Virus record (IMG/VR): IMGVR_UViG_3300031963_000238
Span: 1 to 48,942 of that record
Direction: 5' to 3' (one strand)
Origin: a virus
Length of the DNA: 48,942 nucleotides
Position 1 is the stretch's first letter; each line of letters opens with the position of its first letter. The notes beneath the pieces were generated by a model. That model had not been told where the DNA came from. It worked only from the letters and a program-made list of their open reading frames with translations, and made no database searches. Of the stretch, positions 1-5,999 are shown piece by piece. The position numbers and the translations under genes are program-made.

Positions 1-11
1 AACCAACTCTA

Positions 12-530
12 ATGATTAGTTTTTTTGGTGGTCCCGGCTGTGGAAAAAGCATCATGGCTGCTGATGTATTTGCAAAATTAAAGTGGCAAGGACATACTGC
101 CGAACTGGCATTTGAATACGCTAAAACCAAAGTGTGGGAAAAATCTATTAATGTATTAAACAATCAAGTGTATGTATTTGGCAAACAGCATCATATAACC
201 AACCGATTGCTTGGTCAAGTAGAGTTTATTGTCACAGATAGTCCGTTTTTAATTAGCTGTGTTTATGACAGTAACAATGATAGCAATTTACAGTCACTTG
301 TTGTCACTGAATATAAAAAGATCAATACATATAATTTCTTTTTGATGCGAGATTCTGATAAATTTGAGGCCGGGGGGCGTCTGCAAAATTTGGAAGAATC
401 AATCAAAATTGACAATCGTATTATTGATGTATTGAACAAACACAATATTGAATTTGAATCTATAAAAAGCTGCCCTGAGAATGTTTCTGTTATCGTAGAA
501 AAGATTCTAAAAAAAGTTGCAAGCATTTAA
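12..530 (+). CDS. P-loop NTPase / AAA-type ATP-binding protein (5' end probably outside window)
   Basis: The protein starts with a clear Walker A motif GGPGCGKS at residues 6-13 and has a Walker B-like hydrophobic strand ending in TDSPF near residue 79. This small single-domain P-loop NTPase family is common in T4-type phages and is related to nucleoside/NadR-like kinases; the substrate is unknown. The reading frame stays open upstream of the ATG at 12 to the window edge (preceding codons Pro-Thr-Leu). Relatives usually have a few residues before the glycine-rich loop, so the true start probably lies just outside. The next gene follows after 21 bases. Nucleotide binding is secure; any specific kinase role is inference. 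Confidence 0.8.
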   Translation: MISFFGGPGCGKSIMAADVFAKLKWQGHTAELAFEYAKTKVWEKSINVLNNQVYVFGKQHHITNRLLGQVEFIVTDSPFLISCVYDSNNDSNLQSLVVTEYKKINTYNFFLMRDSDKFEAGGRLQNLEESIKIDNRIIDVLNKHNIEFESIKSCPENVSVIVEKILKKVASI

Positions 531-545
531 ATTTTAACCTATAGT
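518..545 (+). promoter_or_regulatory. Candidate leaderless promoter for the macro-domain gene
   Basis: A -10 hexamer TATAGT (540-545) lies exactly 7 bases before the ATG at 552, so transcription would begin on the start codon. The -35 region is poor: TTGCAA at 517-522 with a 17-base spacer. It is listed because the same -10-to-ATG distance recurs at stronger promoters in this window. Confidence 0.35.
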
Positions 546-551
546 AAAAAC

Positions 552-1031
552 ATGATTGAAATAATTGATAAAAACATTTTTGAACATAATGCTCAATGCA
601 TTATCCATCAAGCAAATTGTCATTGCCGCATGGCAAGTGGAGTTGCAGCACAAATACGTCGCTTCTATCCAGAAGCTGTGGCGGCAGACAATGCAACAAC
701 AGTTGGCGATGCTAATAAGTTAGGTACGTTTACTAGTGCAACTGGTAAAGACGGCAAGATTATATACAACTTGTATGGACAATACAATTTTGGTAATCAA
801 ATTCGGCAAACACATTACGAAGGTTTTTACAGAGCAATGGATGCGATACATAAAGATGTTGTAGCCAGAAACCTAACTACTGCAAGTGTGCCATATAATA
901 TTGGTTGCGGTCTGGCAGGCGGTAGTTGGAAGATTGTATCTGCAATTATCGATGAAATTTGGCATAATAGTGCTGTAGAATTGACAATATGCAGATATGC
1001 TCCTGAAAATGCGCGTGATAGAGGATATTAA
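552..1031 (+). CDS. Macro-domain (ADP-ribose-binding) protein
   Basis: A single macro domain fills the 159-residue protein. The N-terminal strand IIHQANCHCRMASGVA (17-32) carries the Asn-22 and glycine-rich ligand loop. The second loop, YNIGCGLAGGSW (115-126), is the phosphate-binding motif typical of ADP-ribose 1''-phosphatase/Poa1 and OARD1-type macro proteins. Known members bind or hydrolyse ADP-ribose derivatives, including ADP-ribose-1''-phosphate from RNA 2'-phosphate processing and ADP-ribosyl adducts. In this phage it could serve the RNA-repair enzymes downstream or reverse ADP-ribosylation; which one cannot be told from sequence. No Shine-Dalgarno sequence is visible, in keeping with a possible leaderless start. 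Confidence 0.9.
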   Translation: MIEIIDKNIFEHNAQCIIHQANCHCRMASGVAAQIRRFYPEAVAADNATTVGDANKLGTFTSATGKDGKIIYNLYGQYNFGNQIRQTHYEGFYRAMDAIHKDVVARNLTTASVPYNIGCGLAGGSWKIVSAIIDEIWHNSAVELTICRYAPENARDRGY

Positions 1032-1036
1032 ATCGC

Positions 1037-1393
1037 GTGCAAGAAGGTATAGACTACACAATTGAAAATGGTAAATATGTATTTACCAGTAAGTTTTTAT
1101 TAAAAAGAGGCTATTGTTGTCATTTTGGATGTCGCAATTGCCCATACACAAAAAAATATATGGAAAAAATATTATACATGAAAGGCGATTTGCCACATAG
1201 AACAGTTATTCAACATGATGATTTAAAATATGATGGAAAGAATTTAATTATTCCCGGATATTGGGCGAGTTCAATTGCTGAATATATAAAAAATGTAAAT
1301 GAAAATAAGATTGCTGAAGACGACAAGGAAGACTTGGAAACCTTCAAGAGTTTTATTTTTGATGTCGAATATAGTAAGAACGAAGGAAATTAA
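1037..1393 (+). CDS. Small Cys-rich protein, DUF5522-like
   Basis: The first 35 residues contain DYTIENGKYVFTSKFLLKRG followed by a CC...C..C cluster (CCHFGCRNCPY, about 27-37). This is the signature of the short bacterial DUF5522 family, of unknown function and probably metal-binding. The remaining two-thirds is a phage-specific extension ending in an acidic helix. The start is a GTG at 1037, five bases after the macro gene's stop; the next in-frame Met lies beyond the Cys motif and would delete the domain. It appears co-transcribed with the macro gene. Function unknown. Confidence 0.8.
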   Translation: MQEGIDYTIENGKYVFTSKFLLKRGYCCHFGCRNCPYTKKYMEKILYMKGDLPHRTVIQHDDLKYDGKNLIIPGYWASSIAEYIKNVNENKIAEDDKEDLETFKSFIFDVEYSKNEGN

Positions 1394-1395
1394 TT

Positions 1396-1614
1396 ATGAA
1401 TAATAGTAATTACGCCGCCGACCAAATTCTGGAATATTTGTTGAAAAACGGTTGGGTATCAACCAATTGTTATTCTTCACAGCGTGTGAAAGCAGATATT
1501 GAGCAGATCATAATTAATGCAGCATTATCAAATGTTAAAGTGTCCAACAATTTAGATGTTACTACATTTGATAGTGCCACTACTTATACGATTCCTGTAT
1601 ATAAATTTGACTGA
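1396..1614 (+). CDS. Hypothetical protein (72 aa)
   Basis: A short soluble protein with no recognised domain. It has an N-terminal helix (AADQILEYLLKNGW), a second predicted helix around 30-45 and a Thr-rich C-terminal strand. It follows the DUF5522-like gene by two bases and is preceded by AAGGAAA nine bases before the ATG, a reasonable ribosome-binding site, so it is probably translated as the last gene of this small operon. Confidence 0.65.
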   Translation: MNNSNYAADQILEYLLKNGWVSTNCYSSQRVKADIEQIIINAALSNVKVSNNLDVTTFDSATTYTIPVYKFD

Positions 1615-1622
1615 CAATCCTA

Positions 1623-1650
1623 TTGACTTTTTATAATGTCCGTGTTAGAT
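1623..1650 (+). promoter_or_regulatory. Early-type promoter, TTGACT-N16-TTAGAT, leaderless
   Basis: The -35 TTGACT (1623-1628) and -10 TTAGAT (1645-1650) are separated by 16 bases. The ATG of the downstream 59-codon gene is at 1658, so the predicted transcription start is on or one base before the start codon. This is the same geometry as the promoters at 3683 and 5318. Confidence 0.7.
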
Positions 1651-1657
1651 TGGGTGT

Positions 1658-1837
1658 ATGAAAATTCAAATAGTAAAAGACAATGAACCGGTTTGCGAAA
1701 AAAATTCAATTTCATTGAAGATAAATCAAATCGTTGAAGGTAAACTGATCACAAGAGGTCGGTTTACCTCTACTTTTGAGATTGACAATCAACTTGTATG
1801 TATTCGTAATTGGAATTGGAAATTAATCACGGTATAA
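1658..1837 (+). CDS. Hypothetical small protein (59 aa)
   Basis: An open frame of 59 codons begins MKIQIVKDNEPVCEK and ends in WNWKLITV. It starts 8 bases after the -10 box of a good promoter and shares the MKI- start of several neighbours (4567, 5097, 5980). The composition suggests a small beta-rich soluble protein; no family is recognised. The promoter placement is the main argument that it is real. Confidence 0.6.
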   Translation: MKIQIVKDNEPVCEKNSISLKINQIVEGKLITRGRFTSTFEIDNQLVCIRNWNWKLITV

Positions 1838-1848
1838 TAAATAAGTTT

Positions 1849-2052
1849 ATGCACACTAACGAAGAATTAGACAAACTTGCAGAAGAAGTATACGATTGGT
1901 GTTGCGCTCGACGCGAAGATAATTTGGATAAAAAGGGCAATCCCGGCGATCCACGCAAAGTAAGTTCTCCGTATCCACTTGCTATGGATAATGTAAAAGC
2001 ATTTTACAGAAATGTAGTAAAATGGCATTTGGAAAAACAAAATAATCCATAA
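1849..2052 (+). CDS. Hypothetical protein (67 aa)
   Basis: The product begins MHTNEELDKLAEEVYDWC and is a small helical protein with a DNLDKKGNPGDPRK loop and a C-terminal helix rich in aromatic and basic residues. The frame is open further upstream through a TTG at 1810, but that would overlap the preceding gene. The ATG at 1849 follows that gene by 11 bases and sits behind a TATAAT box (1833-1838) with TTGGAA 17 bases upstream, so 1849 is preferred. Function unknown. Confidence 0.7.
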   Translation: MHTNEELDKLAEEVYDWCCARREDNLDKKGNPGDPRKVSSPYPLAMDNVKAFYRNVVKWHLEKQNNP

Positions 2053-2056
2053 CAGT

Positions 2057-2761
2057 ATGAAAAAAATAATTAATACAATTGCGGTCACTGGAGCCGACGA
2101 TTCAACGTCAATACAAGACATGGTTAAATTGCAACAAAAATATCCATTTATTGAATTTGCAATTTTAATTAAATCTCCTACCGTATCGCGCTCCAGTTTT
2201 AGTAGATTTCCTTGCATTGAATGGCTAAATAAACTAGCCGAACAAAGTCATTTATTGAATCTATCAATGCATTTATGTTCGCGGCCTGTAAAAGATATTT
2301 TGGACCATGGGGTTTTACCAGATCATATTGCCAATATTAAATACAAGCGCATTCAAATTAATACTCATGCAGAACCACATTCTTATTCAAGAATGAGTTT
2401 ATATAAATGTTTTGAAGAAAATGCAAATACTACTTTTATATTTCAATTAGATGGTGTAAATGAACATATGTTCACGGATTCCATTGACGCGGGATATAAA
2501 AATATAGCTGGATTATATGATTTGAGTCATGGTGCAGGTATTCTGCCTGACAAATGGATTGAAACTCCAAAAAATGGTATTTTATATGGTTATGCAGGCG
2601 GGTTGTCTCCAGAAAATGTTGCTTCCCAATTGTCTAAAATTGAAAAATTGACAGATAATACATGGATTGATGCAGAAACTTATCTTCGAACAGATAGCAA
2701 ATTTGACCTAAATAAAGTTGTTGCATTTGTTGAAGCATCAAAACCGTGGAATATATTATGA
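2057..2761 (+). CDS. TrpF-like TIM-barrel protein (phosphoribosylanthranilate isomerase-like)
   Basis: The 234-residue protein has the alternating pattern of a (beta/alpha)8 barrel. The segment LYDLSHGAGILPDKW (about 157-171) matches the Asp-rich strand of TrpF-like proteins. YAGGLSPENV (about 179-188) matches the C-terminal phosphate-binding Gly loop, and WIDAETYLRTDSKFDLNKV the final ExxR...FD strand. These C-terminal motifs resemble a bacterial subfamily of TrpF homologues of unknown substrate rather than true TrpF: the N-terminal catalytic Cys region reads AVTGADDST, without the Cys. No other tryptophan gene is present. It is translationally coupled to the next gene by an ATGA overlap. 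Confidence 0.7.
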   Translation: MKKIINTIAVTGADDSTSIQDMVKLQQKYPFIEFAILIKSPTVSRSSFSRFPCIEWLNKLAEQSHLLNLSMHLCSRPVKDILDHGVLPDHIANIKYKRIQINTHAEPHSYSRMSLYKCFEENANTTFIFQLDGVNEHMFTDSIDAGYKNIAGLYDLSHGAGILPDKWIETPKNGILYGYAGGLSPENVASQLSKIEKLTDNTWIDAETYLRTDSKFDLNKVVAFVEASKPWNIL

Positions 2762-2958
2762 ATGAAGAATTAGACTTAGCTTACATGTCAATTGAAACAC
2801 TAAAAAATAGAATCAATGTTCTTGAAGAAGAATTACGCATTGTGAAAATTGAGAGAGACCGGCTTAATGATCAATATCACAAAAATGCACTATCAGATTA
2901 TCATTATCATGATAATGATGAAACAATCAGATATGGATTTAACGGGCCGGGGTATTAG
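2758..2958 (+). CDS. Small coiled-coil protein (66 aa)
   Basis: The ATG at 2758 overlaps the TGA of the TrpF-like gene (ATGA), which is why it is preferred to the in-frame ATG at 2746. Residues about 10-42 form a heptad-patterned, highly charged helix (LKNRINVLEEELRIVKIERD) typical of a short coiled coil. A His/Tyr/Asp-rich tail (DYHYHDNDE) could bind metal. The family is not recognised. Confidence 0.65.
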   Translation: MNEELDLAYMSIETLKNRINVLEEELRIVKIERDRLNDQYHKNALSDYHYHDNDETIRYGFNGPGY

Positions 2959-2976
2959 ACACATGTACCTATCATT

Positions 2977-3096
2977 ATGAAAAATAATAAAAAAACAAAA
3001 AAATGCAATATTTGCAACGGAAATAAATATTACGTCACTTATGACGGATATTACAATCCATGTGGACGATGCAATCCTAACGGTAAAATTCATTAA
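2977..3096 (+). CDS. Mini zinc-ribbon protein (39 aa)
   Basis: A 39-codon frame with a lysine-rich N-terminus and two Cys knuckles, CNIC and CGRC, separated by about 18 residues (KYYVTYDGYYNP). This is a classic zinc-ribbon layout; the NPCGRC knuckle resembles the DnaJ-type and phage-encoded zinc ribbons. Such mini ribbons are frequent in T4-type genomes. It ends one base before the next gene's ATG. Confidence 0.6.
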   Translation: MKNNKKTKKCNICNGNKYYVTYDGYYNPCGRCNPNGKIH

Positions 3097-3097
3097 T

Positions 3098-3364
3098 ATG
3101 AATGCTAAAGAAGCACAAATGCTTGCGGATGTTGTGTATAATAAACGACATCAATCGGAAATTAATGAAATATATAAAAAAATTCGCGCAGCCGCTGAAA
3201 ATGGAGATTATATATTAATTTTAAAATATGATCACATTGTACATTATCGGATCATTCCAGTTTTAGAAAAACAGGGATATAAAGTAAAACATGATACCCG
3301 AACACATTGCTGTTCTGAAGGAAGATGGAGAATAGAAGAATTAGTTATTTCTTGGAATGAATAA
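3098..3364 (+). CDS. Hypothetical phage protein (88 aa; MNAKEA family)
   Basis: From the ATG at 3098 the product reads MNAKEAQMLADVVYNKR, then a charged helix EINEIYKKIRAAAENGDY, a hydrophobic strand and a C-terminal ELVISWNE. This arrangement (an N-terminal NAKEA helix, an AAENG turn and a final ISW strand) is typical of a small family found across many tailed phages, with unknown function. The frame is open to 3041, but that start would lie inside the zinc-ribbon gene and in another frame of it, so 3098 is chosen. Confidence 0.75.
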   Translation: MNAKEAQMLADVVYNKRHQSEINEIYKKIRAAAENGDYILILKYDHIVHYRIIPVLEKQGYKVKHDTRTHCCSEGRWRIEELVISWNE

Positions 3365-3385
3365 TATAATAACATCCGTATAAGT

Positions 3386-3676
3386 ATGCACGATTTATCC
3401 AACAATATGTTGCTCATGATTGAGCCACAATCTCGTATCAAAGAACCTGCTGTAAATGATGCATATACAGCAAAAATGGAAATGCTCATGAAAAAAGCAA
3501 AACATGGTTCACCATGCAAAGGATTTCATCAGTGTGCGTGTGGTGAATGTAGCACAAATTACGATTTGAAAATTGGAAAATACACTACAAATTCACTTGC
3601 CGCTCATTATTTACGCTATCATCGTAGCGAAGTTCCTGCTTCCGAAATCGAAAAGTTAAGAAAATTATTTCTATAA
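3386..3676 (+). CDS. Conserved phage zinc-binding protein (96 aa)
   Basis: The central segment HGSPCKGFHQCACGECSTNY has several Cys and His residues able to form a zinc site. It is followed by TNSLAAHYLRYHRSEVP, in which the TNSLA-HYL-HR-EVP pattern recurs in small proteins of unknown function from many phages. The N-terminal 35 residues are poorly conserved. A 16-base-spaced promoter for the next gene begins seven bases after its stop. Confidence 0.75.
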   Translation: MHDLSNNMLLMIEPQSRIKEPAVNDAYTAKMEMLMKKAKHGSPCKGFHQCACGECSTNYDLKIGKYTTNSLAAHYLRYHRSEVPASEIEKLRKLFL

Positions 3677-3682
3677 AAAGAG

Positions 3683-3710
3683 TTGACTTTGTGAAGTAAC
3701 ATGCTATCAT
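3683..3710 (+). promoter_or_regulatory. Early-type promoter, TTGACT-N16-TATCAT, leaderless
   Basis: TTGACT (3683-3688) and TATCAT (3705-3710) are separated by 16 bases. The ATG of the MBL-fold gene (3717) is 7 bases after the -10 box, so the message is predicted to begin at the start codon. No Shine-Dalgarno sequence could fit. Confidence 0.75.
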
Positions 3711-3716
3711 AAATGT

Positions 3717-4496
3717 ATGAAACTTAAATTCATAGGCGTCGGCGGTGCGTTTGCGCCAATTTCAATCGGCAATTCAAATATACTTCTTTCCCATAACGGA
3801 AAGAATATGCTAATTGATTGTGGAGTGACTGCACCATTTATTCTTCGTGATGAATGGAACATTCAACATTCGGATATTGATAGTATTTGGGTGAGTCATC
3901 TCCATTCCGATCATATTGGTGGATTGGAGCATTATGCATTTTTGCGTTATTTTTCTCCGGTTCGTGACCAGCAAGGAAATGTAATCAAACCGAAACTTTA
4001 CACGATTCGACATCTAATGCAAGAATTGTGGGATAATTCTCTCAAAGGCGGATTGGAGTCTGTTGAAGGTAAAATTACCACACTCACTGATTTTTTTGAT
4101 TGCAAACCAATTGAGCCAAACGATAATTTTGTGTGGCAAGGCTATAATTTTCAGCCGGTCCAGACAATTCATGTAATGGCTGGATATATTTTTAGATACA
4201 GTTATGGGTTGTTGATAACAAATCCAGAAACAAAGAAGAAAACGTTTATAACCACGGATACACAATTTAGTCCGTATCAACTTCATAAGTTTTATGAAAT
4301 GTCTGATATCATTTTCCATGACACAGAGACTCTTCCATTTAAATCTCATGTTCATGCTCATTATGAAGATTTGAAAACGCTGGATGCACCAACACGGGCC
4401 AAGATTTGGATGTACCATTATGCAAAGCCAATCGAATCATGGGAAGCAGATGGATTCGCAGGATTTGTAAAAAAGGGTCAAGAATTTGACATATAA
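3717..4496 (+). CDS. MBL-fold metallo-hydrolase (RNase Z / phosphodiesterase-like)
   Basis: The metallo-beta-lactamase signature SHLHSDHIGG occurs at residues 60-69 (His61, His63, Asp65, His66), preceded by the N-terminal GVGGAFAP strand and DCG (34-36). Later metal ligands are plausible in TTDTQFSP (about 188-195) and in MYHYAKP near residue 233. This is a complete MBL core of about the usual 260 residues. The first 70 residues look most like RNase Z/phosphodiesterase-type MBL proteins, and substrates in that group include RNA and cyclic phosphates. Its place among RNA-repair genes makes an RNA or nucleotide substrate attractive but unproven. It has its own leaderless-type promoter. Confidence 0.9.
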   Translation: MKLKFIGVGGAFAPISIGNSNILLSHNGKNMLIDCGVTAPFILRDEWNIQHSDIDSIWVSHLHSDHIGGLEHYAFLRYFSPVRDQQGNVIKPKLYTIRHLMQELWDNSLKGGLESVEGKITTLTDFFDCKPIEPNDNFVWQGYNFQPVQTIHVMAGYIFRYSYGLLITNPETKKKTFITTDTQFSPYQLHKFYEMSDIIFHDTETLPFKSHVHAHYEDLKTLDAPTRAKIWMYHYAKPIESWEADGFAGFVKKGQEFDI

Positions 4497-4532
4497 TACT
4501 TTTAGAGAATAAAAGTGGATTACAACAATCGC

Positions 4533-4560
4533 TCGATTTTTTATAAAACTACATTATACT
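4533..4560 (+). promoter_or_regulatory. Candidate leaderless promoter, TCGATT-N16-TATACT
   Basis: A good -10 TATACT (4555-4560) lies 7 bases before the ATG at 4567. At the usual 16-base spacing the -35 is the weaker TCGATT (4533-4538, four of six matches to TTGACT). The preserved spacing supports it. Confidence 0.5.
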
Positions 4561-4566
4561 AAATAT

Positions 4567-4869
4567 ATGAAGATTGACTATTACATAATTGGGCACACGG
4601 GAGCAATCCACAAACACTATATTGATACCGAAAGCGAGAATTATTTTTCTCACACAGATCATGAAGTAACTATCATATATAAAGAATTAGATGAAGATTA
4701 TTACTTCATTACAGAGAAAGTAACATATCCTCGTATTTTTGAAACTGCACAATTGGAGCGAATCGCCACATATAAAGAACGAATTGAAAGTCTTCAGAAA
4801 GATTTAGCAGTATTTGAAAACAGTAAGGATTATGATCACTACTGGGAGTTGGTAGAAAAAAATCGCTGA
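4567..4869 (+). CDS. Hypothetical protein (100 aa)
   Basis: Begins MKIDYYIIGHTGAIHKHYID. The N-terminal two-thirds looks like a beta-rich fold with several Tyr and His residues; residues about 62-95 form a charged helix with coiled-coil character (YKERIESLQKDLAVFE). No family is recognised. The stop TGA is the first three bases of a 15-base element repeated at the ends of the next two genes. Confidence 0.7.
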   Translation: MKIDYYIIGHTGAIHKHYIDTESENYFSHTDHEVTIIYKELDEDYYFITEKVTYPRIFETAQLERIATYKERIESLQKDLAVFENSKDYDHYWELVEKNR

Positions 4870-4881
4870 CTTTCTATAAAA
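4867..4881 (+). repeat. Junction repeat TGACTTTCTATAAAA, copy 1
   Basis: First of three near-identical 15-base elements (others at 5073-5087 and 5319-5333) whose leading TGA is the stop codon of the upstream gene. Copy 3 forms part of a promoter (TTGACT); here the base before TGA is C, so no good -35 is made. Confidence 0.6.
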
Positions 4882-4883
4882 CC

Positions 4884-5075
4884 ATGAAATGGACGAAGAA
4901 ACTTCCCAATAAACGGGGATATTATTGGTATAAAGATGAAACAATGGAAGAACCTGTTGTTTTATATGTAAAAGAACATAATGGTGGTTGGTTTGCTCAA
5001 GATGAAGAATATTGTTTTGTTGTCGAAAAAGACCGATCAAATTGGTGCTACATATCAGAACCAGCCACCCATTGA
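4884..5075 (+). CDS. Hypothetical protein (63 aa), W-x-K-x-LP-x-x-x-G-x-YW type
   Basis: Begins MKWTKKLPNKRGYYWYKD and continues as a small beta protein with repeated Trp/Tyr residues. This W-T-K-x-LP...G-x-Y-W opening is common in small uncharacterised phage proteins that form a compact beta-barrel-like domain. It lies between two 15-base junction repeats, 14 bases after one gene's stop. Function unknown. Confidence 0.7.
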   Translation: MKWTKKLPNKRGYYWYKDETMEEPVVLYVKEHNGGWFAQDEEYCFVVEKDRSNWCYISEPATH

Positions 5076-5087
5076 CTTTCTGTAAAA
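5073..5087 (+). repeat. Junction repeat TGACTTTCTGTAAAA, copy 2
   Basis: Second copy of the 15-base gene-junction element, with one mismatch (G for A at position 10). The TGA is the stop of the 63-residue gene. TTGACT is present at 5072-5077, but the only -10-like hexamer at 16 bases (TATATG, 5094-5099) overlaps the next start codon, so promoter activity for that gene is doubtful. Confidence 0.55.
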
Positions 5088-5096
5088 TAAAAATAT

Positions 5097-5321
5097 ATGA
5101 AGATATATTTTGAATCCGAAAACGATAAAATAAAATTTAATAATTGGTTACGAGAAATTCAGCATTGTGCATCGTATATTGATGTTGCATTGCATGATCC
5201 TGTTCTTTTTGAAGGTCAAGAAGAAACCATACGGAGCAATGCCAGAACTTTAGGATGTCGAATATATGATGTTGCCGAATCAATGTATGAAGTAATTCCC
5301 CAAGACAAACTTTCTCGTTGA
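5097..5321 (+). CDS. Hypothetical protein (74 aa)
   Basis: A small protein beginning MKIYFESENDKIKFNNWLRE, predicted to be an N-terminal strand followed by amphipathic helices. Two Cys residues (23 and 53) are not arranged as a metal site. No family is recognised. It is the third of a run of short genes separated by a repeated 15-base junction element. Confidence 0.65.
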   Translation: MKIYFESENDKIKFNNWLREIQHCASYIDVALHDPVLFEGQEETIRSNARTLGCRIYDVAESMYEVIPQDKLSR

Positions 5322-5345
5322 CTTTCTATAAAAACCTGATATCTT
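5318..5345 (+). promoter_or_regulatory. Early-type promoter, TTGACT-N16-TATCTT, leaderless
   Basis: TTGACT (5318-5323) and TATCTT (5340-5345) are 16 bases apart. The -10 ends 7 bases before an ATG at 5352 that opens only a nine-codon frame (see 5352-5381). The promoter overlaps the stop codon of the preceding gene and probably once drove the RNA ligase gene, now displaced by the HNH gene. Confidence 0.7.
5319..5333 (+). repeat. Junction repeat TGACTTTCTATAAAA, copy 3
   Basis: Third copy of the junction element, identical to the copy at 4867. Here it forms the -35 and part of the spacer of the promoter at 5318-5345. Confidence 0.6.
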
Positions 5346-5351
5346 GATTGT

Positions 5352-5381
5352 ATGAAGATTGACCTATCAAAATTAGTTTAA
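5352..5381 (+). pseudogene. Nine-codon remnant resembling the RNA ligase start (MKIDLSKLV)
   Basis: A nine-residue open frame, MKIDLSKLV, starts at the position expected for a leaderless message from the promoter at 5318. The intact RNA ligase starts MKIDLNNID at 5980, directly after the HNH gene. The first five codons encode the same residues, with synonymous third-base changes in two of them (AAG/AAA, ATT/ATA). The simplest reading is a stranded copy of the original ligase start left behind by insertion of the HNH gene. MKI- starts are frequent here, so chance similarity is possible. Confidence 0.4.
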
Positions 5382-5426
5382 TGTTTGATGATTCCACTTG
5401 CTACTTATTTAAAAGGAAGCAATTGG

Positions 5427-5999
5427 ATGAAAAATATAATAAATCAAAAGTTTGGTAAATTATTAGTTTTAGAATTTCATAGTAAATCATTAGCAAAAAG
5501 ACCACAAAATAAATGGAAATGTATATGTGATTGTGGAAAGGTAAAAATAGTACAAGAGAATCATTTAGTTCGGGGCACTACGAAATCATGTGGATGTTTG
5601 CATAAAAGAACTGGAAAAGATTCTCCATTCTTCAAAGGCTATGAAGACATTTCATTAGATTTTTTTAATCACATAAAAGCAGCATGTGAAAAACCACAAA
5701 AATATAGAAAATCCCGTGAGTTTAAATTAACGATAGAGTATTTGTGGAATTTATATATAAAACAAAATAAAAAATGTGCAATATCTGGTGTAGAAATCTT
5801 GTTTACTGAACGAGAAGGAAGTAGAGGACGAAGATGTTCAGCATCTCTTGATAGAATTGATTCATCAATCGGATATGTTGAAGGTAATGTTCAATGGGTA
5901 CATAAAATCGTCAACATAATGAAAAATAAAACAGATATGAAAGAATTCATATCTTGGTGTAATAAAATTACAAAACATAATGAAAATAGACCTCAATAA
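5427..5999 (+). CDS. HNH homing endonuclease
   Basis: The C-terminal half holds an HNH-type nuclease core: CAISGVEILF (about 120-129), ASLDRIDSSIGYVEGNVQWV (about 139-158) and the trailing VNIMKNKTDMKEFISWC helix, a layout typical of phage homing endonucleases. The N-terminal part (INQKFGKLLVLEF, then CICDCG...SCGC) is a Cys-rich DNA-recognition module often found with such enzymes. The ATG at 5427 is chosen because AGGAAG lies 7 bases upstream; the frame is open to 5385. The gene splits the promoter at 5318 from the RNA ligase, and its last 20 bases overlap the ligase start. Confidence 0.85.
   Translation: MKNIINQKFGKLLVLEFHSKSLAKRPQNKWKCICDCGKVKIVQENHLVRGTTKSCGCLHKRTGKDSPFFKGYEDISLDFFNHIKAACEKPQKYRKSREFKLTIEYLWNLYIKQNKKCAISGVEILFTEREGSRGRRCSASLDRIDSSIGYVEGNVQWVHKIVNIMKNKTDMKEFISWCNKITKHNENRPQ

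Noticed and set aside
5352-5999. Group I intron carrying the HNH gene at the ligase start
   Set aside because: No conserved group I core or splice-site pairing was recognised, and the ligase has its own complete start codon directly after the HNH gene, so splicing is not needed.
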